A DNA stretch of 64,000 bases, taken from assembly GCA_914767885.1 (NCBI GenBank), contig CAJZBQ010000050.1, positions 620,001 to 684,000 on the forward strand, given 5' to 3'. This DNA is from Blepharisma stoltei. Taxonomy: Eukaryota; Ciliophora; Heterotrichea; Heterotrichida; Blepharismidae. This document shows, piece after piece, positions 43,621 through 55,599 of the stretch. Position numbers and translations under genes: made by a program. How positions within the stretch are numbered: the first letter of the stretch is position 1; the number at the start of each line of letters is the position of its first letter. Below the pieces are notes generated by a model. It saw only the letters and a program-made list of their open reading frames with translations, did no database searches and was not told the origin of the DNA.

Positions 43621-46600
43621 TTAGCCCAGAGCAGCAAACTTAAGTTCGACGAAAATAGGCAAATCGCAATCTGTTAAATTTGTATGGATTTCATAACTAA
43701 AAAGGCTTTTCATCTGAAGAGTGCAATTTTCTGTGTTATAATTCGTCCCATTTGAAAGCTTGATAATGAAGTTTTTTTTCTGTAGAGTTTTCTTTAAATT
43801 TGATGCAAAATTAATAATAATTGTTCCATTGTCGAACTCTATATTAAAGCCAATTTTTGAGTTGCTGCACAATTTTTCAGTCTGACTTCCACATAAAACA
43901 TCAGAAGGTGGGCCTTGACTATCATCTTCACAAGCTAAATATTACTTACAAACACAAATATTAGAGTTCCCATTACTTACTCCCTCCTCTAATTGTTAAT
44001 AAAATTTATTAAAAATTTAATCCCTCAATAGGCCTATAAAATGTTTTTGTTTGCTAATTAATTGGGGAATTAGCAGATTAGGTTAGGTTAATTAAAGTCA
44101 GGCTTAGCATAATTGTGATACAGTCACCAAAGACCTCCCATACGCTAGGCTCAACCGTTTTTCGGCTCCATCCCGAGAGTCTCTCCCCCAAAACGGGCTC
44201 CACTTCCAATACCTTCAGTTTCCTTCTTGCCTTGCGGCTTCAACCTCTTATCGACTTCAGCCCAGAGGGTCTATACCCAATAATAGGTGCCATTTCCGGC
44301 ACCATCTGTCTCCTTCTTGCCTTGCAGCTTAAGACTTGAGAAGGCGGCTTATTGACTTCTGTGGCCCTGAGACGGTCGATTTGAGTAGCTTGAATCCATT
44401 GATCAACTCTTTGGAGTCTATCGGATGCCGAAATGGATTTCTTCGACACCTACGGGAAAAAGACTACTCCCCTATGATCTAGCCTAAATTCCAGTTTCTC
44501 GTAGAAAATACTTATGAGTCCTTGGATCTAAAGGATGTTTGCTGGGCATCTCCATTTCCAACCACAGGAGAGCAGCCAAAACCTACCCAGATATAATTTC
44601 CTAAGCCTGCACTTGATTCTTGACTTAGAATACAGTTTTGCCGTGGCCATAATGTCTGAACTGTTGTGCCAAAAGGGCAGGTTGCTACATTCGCCATTAA
44701 ATCTATATGAAAATTAGCAGATAATATTGATTTTTGCATGTAAGACAATTCGTACTGGATCCAGAACATGTAGCACAATTCACATCACATAGCATGCATG
44801 ATATTCCATCAAAGAACATATTAGGCAAGCACTCACAGTCAAATTCAATATCCATATATTCTGTATCTTTACAAACAAGACAATTAGTACTTGAATTTTC
44901 ACAAGAATAGCATTTTGGATTGCAGACCTGGCAGCTGGTTGTAGAAACTTCAGAGTCCCAATAAAACCCAGGATTGCACTTACAAGCACCAGAAAAAGCT
45001 GAAAAACCCATATTAATCAAATCTGGGCAGATAATGCAATTTTCACTAGAAGTTGCACAATACTTGCACTTTGAATCACAAGCTTGACAATTTGTAGTAG
45101 AGACAGAGGGATTTCAATAAAATCCTGAATTGCATTGGCAAGGTCCTGGTAATATTGATTCATTCATATTAGCCAAATCTTTACAGGAAAGGCAATTTCC
45201 ACTTGAATTTTCACAAGTTTTGCATTTTGGGTCACAGGCTTGACAGTCTGTATCAGAAATTGCAGGATTTCAGTAATACTCGTCAATACACTTGCAAGCT
45301 CCAGGTCAGCTTGAAATAATCATTTTAGCTGGATCTTTGCAGCTGAGGCAATTATCGAAAGATTCGCAATAAGCACAAGATGAGCCACAAGGCTGGCAAC
45401 TAGTAAAAGATTTTGAAATGTCTCAATAGTAAGTGTCATCACATTTGCAAAGACCCGGCAATAAAGAGCCACTCATATGAACCGGATCTTTGCAGGTTAA
45501 GCAGTTTGTAGATGTCCCTAAGCATGTACTGCATCTTGCATCACAAACTTGGCAAGAATCACTATTTTCAGAAAGAAAATAGCCATTAGCACATTTATTG
45601 CAGTTTTGCCCATTATTATTTTCAACGATAATACAATTATCAATTGCTGAAGCGATACAAAGCGAATTTGTGTCAGGCAAATATCCTGCAGGGCAGCTGG
45701 CTTCACAAGAAAATCCATTCGGTGATAAATAATATCCTAAATCGCAAGCACAAGGAGATCCAGATGCATGGGAAATGCAAGATTCGCATAAACCTGGCTC
45801 AAAGCCAGAGCACTTGCTGCAAAGGCTATCGTCACAAATATTACATGAAATCTCTCTGGTGCATCCAAGAGGGCAGCCATCACAATGATAGCATTCACTT
45901 GGATTGATTAAATAATAAGCAAAGTTACAGTTCCATAAGCAGCTAGTTCTAAGTCCTAATCCGCAAACATCATCTCATATTTCATAATAAAAATCATTTA
46001 TTAGGCTATTTCATAGATTAAAATTGTAAATGAATCCTCTAAAACTAGATGAAGAGCTCTTTCCAAGAATAATAAGCTTAGCTGAAGGCTCTCTATAAAT
46101 GTAGTTATTTATTATACTTGGAGTTCCTACAACATTGTTATAATAAATTGTAGCAGAAGTAAATCATCAAGCATAAAATACTGTAAAAGATAAATATGTC
46201 CATGTACTTATGTTGTCAATTAAGTTAGTGGTAGTTACGTAACCAAAGTTTTCGAATGCAATTTCGGCTTTTCCACCAGACCATATAGTTAATATATTTT
46301 CCTTTTCAAAAATATCACCCTCTTGTTCATGATAATACCAAAACCCAATAGTAAAGCTGTGAGAAAAATAAATCCCAATATCTGATTTTAAATATTTTCC
46401 ATTTGAAAAATAGAGCCCTCTATTCTTTGCAGGGATAGGATCGCTATCTTCTGGGCTGTTTCAAAATTGATAAGATGAAGAACTAGTTGCTGTTGTAAAT
46501 ATTCCATATGAGCCTGAGAAGTTGCCACTGAATCGCTGATTTATAACTTTATCAGTCACACTAGAACAGCCAGGGCCAAAACCATAAGGACATTCATGCA

Positions 46601-48575
46601 AGCAAATATTTCCTACCGATACTTTGCCAGGCAAGCAAGCAGAGCATAGATAATAATCAGTATCTCCACTGCATTGAGTGCATAAGGAATCACAGTGTCC
46701 ACAGGACTGAGATCACTGATTCCAAGGAAAATTTGGATCGCAAGTACATTCCCCATTTACCAGAGTTGCTCTAGGAATGCAGGTAGTACAAGACCCATCA
46801 AATGAGTCGCATTCTAAGCATTCCTTTTGGAGGCACAATCTACAAGTTTCTAAGCTTCTACATCCATAAGAGCTACAGATTGGACTGCAAGCTGCACAAC
46901 CATTTGAATAATAAGATCCAAAGTCACAATTATCAGGGCAAATTAGATCATAAGGACAGCTTGAGCATTCTCCGACACATCCCTGAGTTTTTCAATCATC
47001 AAGAGGATGTGAGTTTGAATTAAATACTTTTAAGCTCCACAAAAACCCAGTAAATCCATTGCTGCCATTTGATGCTCCAATCTTTAAATCCCCTGAGTCG
47101 AAAAAAGGATTGTTGTTAGGATGATTATTAATAAATATAATAGAGTAGTCAGTATATAAATAAAAGACCATTCTTCCATCCGAAGTATCGCTTGTAATTG
47201 CAAGATAGTGCCAAGCATTGAATAAATTTTGGGATCCATTGATTGAAATAGTTGATGTATCCTGCAAAGTTAAAAACAATAAAAACATGCCATCATTTGA
47301 GAAAGAAATTTTAAAAATCTCAGTATTTCCATTGACTTTAAGCATTAAATTTCCTAATGAGATGGGCTTAACCCATATGCTTACTGTGAAAAATGTGCTC
47401 ATAATGAGAGAAGATGAGGCCATATAAGAGCTAGGGGTAAAGTAGTAGCCGCGGTTAAGGGAAGGGATAGGGTCAGCATTGTCAAAAGTAGGATAAATAT
47501 TTGAGCTGGATGATCCAACTTGAACTCCATTGACTGTGCCCAATTGAATTAGATTTTGAAGTTGGAGATTAAAGGGCATTTCTGAAATTAAAATGCACTG
47601 ATTATTGACAGAATCTTGTGTGTATCCTGTTGGGCATGATGGAGTGCAAACTTGACCTAACAAATAATATCCTGCTAAGCATGAAGAGCATTGACACCAC
47701 AATTCTGAAACACAGCTTGCACAGCCTGTATAGCACTTCGAGATGCAAGAAAATCCATCTGCTGCTTTCATATAGTTATCATCACATGAGCAAGGCATTC
47801 CTCAGGCATGAATTACACATTGAATGCATGACCCTTCCTCAAACCCTATGCAAACAGAACACAAAGGATCTTGACAAATGTTGCATGTGCCAGGCCGTCT
47901 ACATCCTAGATCACAAGAATCGCAGGGCTGATACGTTATTCCATCAAAATAGTGGCCTATATCACATGACCAAAGACAGCTTGTAGATAAACTAGATCCA
48001 CAAGGATCTGATAGTCTTGCTGCTAAGTCAACATTATCAATGTCCCATAAGGTAAAATAATATATAAAGCCATTAAATCCAGAAGAGCTGCTTTTTCCTA
48101 TATACAATGTTTCACATGATGCATCTCGAAATAATAAATTTTTAGACATAATTGAAGCTTTAGGTATAGCATCAAGATAGGTTGTTATTGTAGTTGAACC
48201 GAGTAAATAAGAAATTTCAATAGATAAATATGACCAGCCCCTGAAGGTTATTGGCAAAGTATTGACTATAGAAATAGCTTGGGTGGTATTTTCTAGTATA
48301 ATTTCAGCTGCTCCATTAGAATTTAGCTTAAGCCTTGGAGATTTTTCTATAATATCACCATCAACTATAGGGTAGATCCAGATTCCAATTGAAAATTTGT
48401 AGTTTAGATAAATTTTGGTGTTTGATTGTAAATGCTGGTTTCCAGAAAAGTAAAGGCCCCTAGAATAAGAAGGAATGGGATCAGTAGATTCTGGATTTGA
48501 AAAGAAATGGTATGTAGAAGCGGAGTTGGAGGTTTGCAAAATCCCATAAGTTCCTTGAAAATAAGTATGTAGTTT
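43621..48575 (-). CDS. Large LamG-like / cysteine-rich surface protein, 5' end unresolved, with a composite IES
   Basis: Minus-strand frame from about 48575 (YFQGTYGILQTSNSAS) to the TAA at 43621, with TGA as Trp throughout. Order: LamG-like (DPIPSYSRGLYFSGNQHL), Cys-rich, LamG-like (IPSLNRGYYFTPSSYMASS; NGFTGFLWSLKVFNSN), Cys-rich (CRLCLQKECLECDSFDGSC), LamG-like (RGLYFSNGKYLKSDIGIYF), then about seven cysteine repeats (NSSTNCLVCKDTEYMDIEFD type), then the family C-terminal tail. The composite insertion 43977-44713 (737 bp) is removed in frame, giving QYYLLSNGNSNIC against QYYLRNNGDSNIC in the neighbour; a 15-nt intron follows at 43935-43949. No start codon or signal peptide is present at the 5' end: probably the continuation of 49233-53603, split by an IES at about 48576-49232, or a truncated gene. 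Confidence 0.82.
43977..44713. mobile_element. Composite IES, 737 bp: family A MITE (about 90 bp) carrying a SINE-like insertion
   Basis: TTA at 43977-43979 begins a small family A element (CTCCCTCCTCTAATTG ... AATTGGGGAA) that should end at the TTA at 44070. The SINE-like copy 3 inserted at that very edge, duplicating AATTAGCAGAT (44068-44078 and 44712-44722). Removing everything from the first TTA to the last (44714) shifts frame by two and restores the coding repeat without loss of a codon. Confidence 0.92.
44079..44711 (-). mobile_element. SINE-like element, copy 3, longest, 11-bp target duplication
   Basis: On the minus strand: AATGGCGAATGTAGCAACCTG, CAGACATTATGGCCACGGC, GGTTGGAAATGGAGATGCC and a 3' tail CCTGACTTTAATTAACCTAACCTA. 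It holds internal near-duplicates (GTCTCCTTCTTGCCTTGCGG type, plus sense, near 44220 and 44310). At 633 bp it is the longest of the three. The 11-bp direct repeat AATTAGCAGAT flanks it. Confidence 0.85.
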
Positions 48576-49232
48576 TAGATGTCTTGAAGCTGATATTTAT
48601 GTGCCTTTAGTAACCCGATTAATCATATATATCAGATAATTTAGCCAATATTTAAAAGTAATATCTGTTCTTTGTGAAATTTGGCATTATTATTTGATCA
48701 AATGTATACAGTTTTAATATCAATATTAAAGAGAAATAATGGGATCTTATTTTGCTATAAGTTTTGGCGATTATTATTTGCAAGAAACCATATGACTATA
48801 ATAAAGAATTAAAAGGCCAAGAGATCTTAAAAATTTGATAATCTTTCATTTAAAATTGATTATCAAAGTTTTGATCAATTATAGATGAGCTTGCTGTAGG
48901 TTTTTAGTGCAAATATTATGTCAGGTAGCTAGTAGCTAACAACTTTTTCGGGGCTTTGGAATTCTTTAAAAAGATTATGCTTATCTTAAACAGCCTTTGC
49001 AGTTTTTAGACATATAGCTGGAATGAAGTTTTATTTCCTAAAGTACATCAGATAATAGATTAAAGTCTATGTTCTGCCACGAGGATATAAAAACCCTATG
49101 AGTGCTCAGAATTCATCATCTATATCCTAAATTAAGACAATAGTCAAATCTTCTCAAAATGTCATCAAGCAAAAAAAAGTAATAGAGAAAAAGAAATGCT
49201 ATTTTAGGACTTCAAAATTTTACTATAATTAA
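48576..49232. other. Gap between two surface-gene halves; possible IES with a plus-strand gene-like stretch
   Basis: The minus-strand frame on either side is the same modulo three, and module order suggests one gene was split here. Within it, about 48860-49225 on the plus strand reads protein-like under UAR=Gln (KVYVLPRGYKNPMSAQNSSS, KTIVKSSQNVIKQKKVIEKK). No clear terminal repeats; a TTA...TTA cut at 48561/49235 would keep frame but shorten the module. Confidence 0.4.
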
Positions 49233-52200
49233 TTAAAGCTTAGGTTTGTAGGGGTTCTCGTGCAAGCAAATATTACCAGCTAATGCTTTATTGCTTGTGC
49301 AATTAGTGCATTCAAAAGAGATAGTAGAGGAGCATGTAGTACAAAGATCGTCACAAACTTCACAGGATTCTGAAGATTGAACCCAAAAAGCATTGGAATT
49401 GCAAGAGCAGGTCCCATTAATTAAGTTAGCATTCGGTATGCAAGCTGTACAATCTCCATCAAAGGACGAACATGAAACACATTCCTTGGCTTTGCAAAGT
49501 CTGCAAGTCTCCAAGCTCCTGCACCCATGAGTTGAGCAAGAATTAGGGCAAGCAACGCAAATTCCAGATGAATTAAAAGTGCCAAAAGCACAATCATCAG
49601 GACAAATTACTTCAGAAGATCAAGAGCAGCCAGTTTCTATTCATTCGTCATTATAATGAGTGTTTCCATTAAATACTTTTATGCCTCATAAAAATCCAAC
49701 AAAACTATCAGCTCCATTTGAATACCCAATATATAATGACCCAGAGTCAATGAAAGGAGACATGCTTTTTGAGATGTGATTTGATTTCAATTGCTTGTTT
49801 ATATTCAACCATGTTCTATAAAGTCCGTAATATACACTGCCTCTATAAGCATAATTGTATCAACTATTCTGATAAGAATTAGATAATTCTGTAGAAATTT
49901 CTGACAAGTCTTTTAAAACAAGAGTAATTTTAGGTCCGAGCGAAGCGGTAAAACTAATCTTGAATACTTCAGCAGATCCATTAAGTTTAAGAAAGAGATT
50001 TCCTTGAGTCACAGGTTTAGCCCATATTGAAATTGTATAGAAAGGAGAAATAATTAGTGAGTCGAGGGACATTGAAGATTTAGTGGTAAAATAATAGCCT
50101 CTATTGATGCAGGGTATAGGGTCTGCTGAATCTGTTCATAATGGATAATTGTTGGAGCTTGAAGATCCGACAGTAAAGCCACTTACTGTATTAAGTTTAA
50201 TTAAACTTTGCAAGGAAAGTGAAAGTGCTGTAACTGATGACAAAATGCATTGATGGTTGATGAAATCCTGAGAGTATCCTGTTGGGCAATAGCTCAGACA
50301 TAATCCATTCAAATAAAAATAATTTTCCAAGCATGAAGAGCACTGATAATACCTAGACCCAGAACACCCTGCACATCCAATAATGTCTGAGCAAGCCAAA
50401 ATGCATAAATATGCCATATTGAAAGGAAACAATATATAGTTGATGTCGCATGAACAAGGAGTTGTTGGCCCTTTTGAAGCGTGCGCCACGCACAAAGTAC
50501 ATAAATTAGGCCCAAAACCTGAGCATTTTGAACAAAATGGATCATCACAAAGATTACATGAATTTTCAGTTCTGCACCCGATATGAGTACAGGTGCTAGG
50601 GCATAATACGCAAGATGATTCATTGTAATAGTGGGAAATAGGGCAACTTCATAGACAAGAAGTATCCAAACTTGTCCCACAAGGAATTAACAATTTTGTT
50701 GAAAAATCTGTGATCGCGATATTCCATAAGCTAAATTGATAAATAAATCCAGAAAAGGTTGAGTTCGAAGCACTTTTGCCTATATATAACAAATCAGAGC
50801 TTGGCTCTCTATAAAGATAGTTTCCCGGATTAGCTTTTTGTCCAGTAGCACCATTTTTATAAACAGTAATAGTTGTTACTCCTTCAGCAAAAAGAATAGT
50901 AAAAGAGAGATAGGTCCAGCCTGAAAATTCAGACAATGGTAAAGTTAATGCAGTAACTGCACTCATAGTAAAATTATCTAATGTTGCTGTTAAAGAGCCT
51001 GATGAATTAAATAAAAAGCTGTTTTGCTTTTGAAGGATATCACCTGAAGTTATTACATAAATCCATAAACCCATAGAAAAAGTGTGGCTTAAATAAATGC
51101 TATTGCTTGTAACTAAATGCTTTCCGTCTGAAAAATAGAGACCTCTTTTATAAGCAGGAATAGGATCATAGGAATCAGGGTTGTCCCAAAATTGAAAAGT
51201 TAGAGATGAGCTTGACGTATTGAAAATCCCGTATGCGCCTTGAAAGTTAGTATCAAATCCTATATCTATGACTTCCGAAGAGACGGCCGTGCATGGATTT
51301 GCAGTAAACCCATAAGGACATGCATTCAAACACATACCTCCAATAAGAACTGCTGATCCTTTGCAGGTGTTGCAAGCAATCCTCGAAGTGCATGCAGAGC
51401 ATAAATAGTCGCATAAAAGGCACGACCGAGATGAAGAATCTCAAAATGCATTAGAATTGCACGAGCAAATACCTTCTGATAAGCTAGCATTTTCTATACA
51501 TTTAGTGCAAACCCCATCAAATGAAGTGCAAGCAAGGCATTCTTTATATTTGCAAAGAGTGCAGGTATCTTGACTTCTACACCCATGTGACGCACAAGCA
51601 CTACTACATTCAGTACAATTTCCATCATATCGAAACGATCCAAAGCTACAGGTATCAGGACAAAGCAGTTCTGTAGGACACATATGGCATCCGCCAACAC
51701 AGCCATCTGTTTTTCATTCAGCATAATAAAAAGAATCAGCATTATATGCTTTTAAGCTTCACAAAAACCCAGTAAATCCATTCAAGCTTGCCTGATTTCC
51801 AATATAAAGAGTTCCTTCATCTATAAATGGCGATTTATTATCTGAAGTCTTTGAAGATTGAAATAATCCATCTGCATATAATGATATTATAGTGTTTCCA
51901 GTTGAACTTATTGATCCAGTAAAAGCTATATTATGCCACTGGTTAAAATAGTAAGCTGGATATATGAGAGTAATTGTAGAGGTATCTTGGAGTTTTAGCT
52001 GAAGAGAAGGATACCCTTCTGAAGTAAAAGAAAGGAGAAAATAAGCAGATGAGCTAAATTTTGTTGCCACATTTCCAGACCCTGAAGGCATAATTCATAT
52101 ATTAACAGTGAAATAAGAGGATATTGTCAATGTAGGATATGTCATATATGATCCACTTGAAAAGTGATAACCTCTACCAATTGAAGGAACTGGGTCAGAT

Positions 52201-53603
52201 AGATCCCAAATTGGATATAAATTTGTATTGGATTCTCCTACAGTAAATCCGCTAATATTATCAAGAATAATTTTATTTTGAAGAGTAAGAGAGATCGGGT
52301 TATTCGTTGATAAAATGCAGAAATGGTTGATAGGGTCTTGGATGTATCCTGAAGGGCATGAACCGAGGCACATTGAAGCTAAAAAGTAGTAAACTGATAA
52401 GCAAGAACTACATTCATAATAATTAGTCCCATTGCAGGTAGCACACCCAGTTGGGCAGCTTGTGCAAGTAAAACCATCTGAGTTGAAATATCCTAGATTG
52501 CAAGAGCATGGAATTGCTCCACCTCCAGAAGCATGCTCAAGGCATGAGCTGCATAATCCTGAGCCCCATCCTGTGCAAACACCACAAAGAGAATCATGAC
52601 AATTACAATGTTTATTGGAAATACACCCATTCGTGCATTGGATTGGGCAGTTTTGGCAATTTGACCCATCCCAAAATTTATTAAAAGCGCAGTTAACAAA
52701 GCAAGAATTCGTTCCAGATCCACAGACAGTGCTGTATTCTTCAGCCCATCCTGAATAATTTGTATTTCAAAATTTAAAATTATAGACCCACCCATTAAAG
52801 TTTCCATTTGGACTTTTTCCAATAATAAGTGTTTGCGTTCCTGCCATATATCATCTGAGTAGCTGATCATCTGCAGTAGTTGTATGATCGATGGCAGTGT
52901 TCAAATATTGAACCATTGTGGTATCTCCATTAGATGAAGTATATGTTACTGTGTATGAAAGAAAAAATCATAAGTTGTTTGATGTATTGGGATTATTGCC
53001 AGTATTCACTGTGCTTCCTTGGATACCACTATTTTGCTCTAAAACAAGTCTTAGCCCACCTTGGCTATTTACTCTTAAAATTTCACTACCGCTTCCAGGC
53101 TTTATATATAAGAGATCATTGGAGCTACTTACTGGTTTATATCATAAGCAAAATGCAACATTATAATTTGGGTAAAAGCTGCTTGAGGTTGATAAATACT
53201 TGCCTTCACTAAAATATAATCCTTGCTGATAAGATGGGATTGGATCTACAGTTTCTGGGCTTCAAAAAAAGTGATAAGTTGAAGAGCTTGTCCCTGTTAT
53301 AAAAGGGCCGTATGACCCGCTAAATGTGCTTTGATCAAAAGTAGCATCAACAACTGCATTTGGATTCAGTGTGCAAGAGGGACTTGCAGGAAACCCATAA
53401 GGACAATTAGGCAAGCACACATTGTTAAGAATGATTGTTCTGCTTGGAGTGGTTTTGCAAGTTTTGCACTGAAATGCTGTCGCACCAACACAATCCGCGC
53501 AAAGATCTTGATCGCACGATGAATCAGCCTCAGATAAGTATGTGCAGCATATCAGTAAAATTAGTTTGATCCAGCTACCTAAAAAGATTTTATCTTTTCC
53601 CAT
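49233..53603 (-). CDS. Large secreted LamG-like / cysteine-rich repeat protein
   Basis: 1,456 codons in one frame from MGKDKIFLGSWIKLILLICC (signal peptide) to the TAA at 49233, with no UAA/UAG and no IES. Trp is written both TGA (at least 15 times, e.g. HFF-W-SPETVD) and TGG. Four alternating modules: LamG-like jelly rolls at residues about 75-280, 425-610, 780-970 and 1125-1305 (markers: DPIPxYxRGLYFSxGKHL; FxVxIWxxP; GTLYIGNQASLNGFTGFLW), separated by furin-like cysteine blocks (CRSQDTCTLCKYKECLAC, CSSCLENYFYLNGLC). The module after residue 1430 ends abruptly at CLHENPYKPKL where paralogs have CPYGF, so the 3' end is probably artificial and continues at 48575. Extracellular adhesion or surface-coat role likely. 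Confidence 0.9.
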
Positions 53604-53699
53604 TATTAGAATTATAAAGATTGCTCTTAAATAAACCTGCGCAAATATATACAATTTTTAAAGTAATCTTATGGTTAGATGATAGAGCTTAGATATAAT

Positions 53700-54520
53700 T
53701 AAAATTTCAAAGGCCTATTGAAATTATCTAATAAGTAAATTTTTTCAATAAATTCTATCCGAGCTGCTTTTATAATTCAAAATTGTTTATAACCTTCTTA
53801 GAATATATAATTTATAATCTCGAAATCTTCAATTAGTGTTATCAATTGATAGATATTATAATTGATTTGGGTACTTGAATAATTGTCTTACATTTGTTTA
53901 ATATTTGCTGATTAATTATAAATTGCTTAGATATTTATGTATTAAAAGTTAATAATCTCCCATCAGTAAGCGAGCAAAACTATTGGTAAATTTTTTTTAA
54001 GGAAAAAACTCCATGAGTGAATAATATGCTAATGAATTCTCTAATTAATTTTGCTAAGAAAACACTATTCTTTATATGCAACTATATAGAAAATCAGATC
54101 AGGTACAAAAAAGATCCAAAATTAAATCAGTTTTTATCTTCTTAATTTAGGCTCAAGAATTTCTACCTAAATTCTGAAAAACTTCAAGTAGCTTTATTTC
54201 ACTTTAGTTTCGATTTAAATTCATTAAAGGATTAGACTTTTTTCTAGTTTATATTTGCTGCTGGATATTTTAATATTTAACATTAGATTGAAGTTTAATT
54301 TGTTTGCCATTGAAGCTGCTTCTAAAGTTATAACTTATGTTAATGGAGCATATAATAAAATTATCCTTGATAATTTTATGAATTCTTGGCCTAACTGTCA
54401 ATGAAATTAAAGTTATTAGATAGATATAAATTTTTATTGATAAAAAATTCTACATATATTTGATATATGTGGCGAGGCTTTTAGTTCGAAAATTTTTCGG
54501 TGTGAAAATATTTATAAATA
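53700..54520. other. AT-rich intergenic region
   Basis: Upstream of the surface gene on the minus strand. No ordinary gene, inverted-repeat element or RNA recognised. A phrase near 53955 (TCTCCCATCAGTAAGCGAGC) resembles a decayed family A terminus. Confidence 0.45.
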
Positions 54521-54529
54521 ATTATTGAA

Positions 54530-55560
54530 AAATTGCATGAGTTGGTATCAATAGCTTCAGTAATTTCCTTGAGCTCCAGTTATGATTTTAAGTAATTTTG
54601 ATTTCTTTCGAACTTTTTTTAAGTTTTTGTTTGATTTCCTATTCTTTTGATTGCAGCATGCAAGCTTTTAAATCCTTTTATTGCATATGCGATTTAATGT
54701 AAAGATGTTTTCTGGATTAATAAGAAACCATAATTATTTTGTAATATGTTTCTATAGCGTTAATATTTCCAAAGAAGCCGCCTTCAAATTAAACCTGCAT
54801 TTCTTTCCCTTTTGTGTTTTGAAAACACTGGTTCATTCATTTTCTTCACTTAAAAACAAAATTTTCCTTGAATTCAGCTTAATTTTTCTATTTGCAATAA
54901 GTTTAATTTTCTTGACTACTTTTTTGATAGAAACTGGAACTAATTTCAATATTGTCATACGAGATATCGTCTTGGTACCTTGGAGCTTATTTTACTGATA
55001 ATTTCAACTTTTTCTTTCAATGTCTTTCCCCTTTGCATGCTTAATAAATGCATCAAGTATTAATATTTAGAGCTTTTATCCATTAGATCACAATTGTGAT
55101 TATTATTCGGCTAGCTTTTGAAGATTCATTCACAACTTGAAATAATTTTTATGCGAGGTTCAATCTATTGCAAATTTTTTTGTCCTTGCATATTGTTTCA
55201 CTGCTATATAGGCATGCACTACCTCAGTTACTGCTTTCATAATTTTTGTTAGATTCAATTTTATAGATAGCTTTTCATCTTTTGTGTGCACTATCCTTAG
55301 ATTTTCATCTAAAGAATCTGAAAAGCGGATCGAAAAATGTTTTGTATTTACTTTTGACTGTTGAATATTTTTAGTATAGATAAATTAATGCGATCGGCTT
55401 AGTTGACATTTTACTTCACCGAACCAAGCTTTATCCAGCTGGATACACAGTTCTCTCTTCCACAAAGTCCGATTTTTTCAATAAATCTGCAGACTACAGA
55501 TTTTAAGAGTCCAGGTTTGCACCATTGCATTTTAATGTATTTCATAATTTCTATCAAGGA
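54530..55560 (-). CDS. Germline-limited gene-like ORF, possibly transposase-derived (Q8)
   Basis: Minus strand, one frame of about 340 codons: RNYEIHQNAMVQTWTLKICS, LCIQLDKAWFGEVKCQ, IRFSDSLDENLRIVHTKDEK, LTKIMKAVTEVVHAYIAVKQ, KKVRKKSKLLKIITGAQGN. TAA/TAG are read as Gln (e.g. LAE-QQ-SQL) and TGA as Trp (FAID-W-TSHKNYFKL). The phrase IQLDKAWFG resembles the first catalytic motif of ISXO2/Merlin-type DDE transposases (E-I/L-D-E-x-x-F-G), but the remaining catalytic residues cannot be assigned, so this is tentative. Flanking inverted repeats were not found. Confidence 0.45.
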
Positions 55561-55599
55561 ATTCAATTTTCTGACGGGTTAATTGCATTATAAATTTAT

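Noticed and set aside
43935-43949. Premature TAA in the surface gene where the neighbour has CAA
   Set aside because: GTAAGTAATATTTAG is a 15-nt intron; the neighbour has the matching GTAAGCAATATTTAG, so the codon is not translated in either.
49060-49130. LPRGYKNP phrase resembling a reverse transcriptase motif
   Set aside because: No catalytic YxDD or upstream polymerase motif is present; a single short phrase in AT-rich sequence is not enough.
52493-52870. 125-codon minus-strand ORF
   Set aside because: It lies in another frame of the large surface gene, whose correct frame is continuous with cysteine and LamG motifs.
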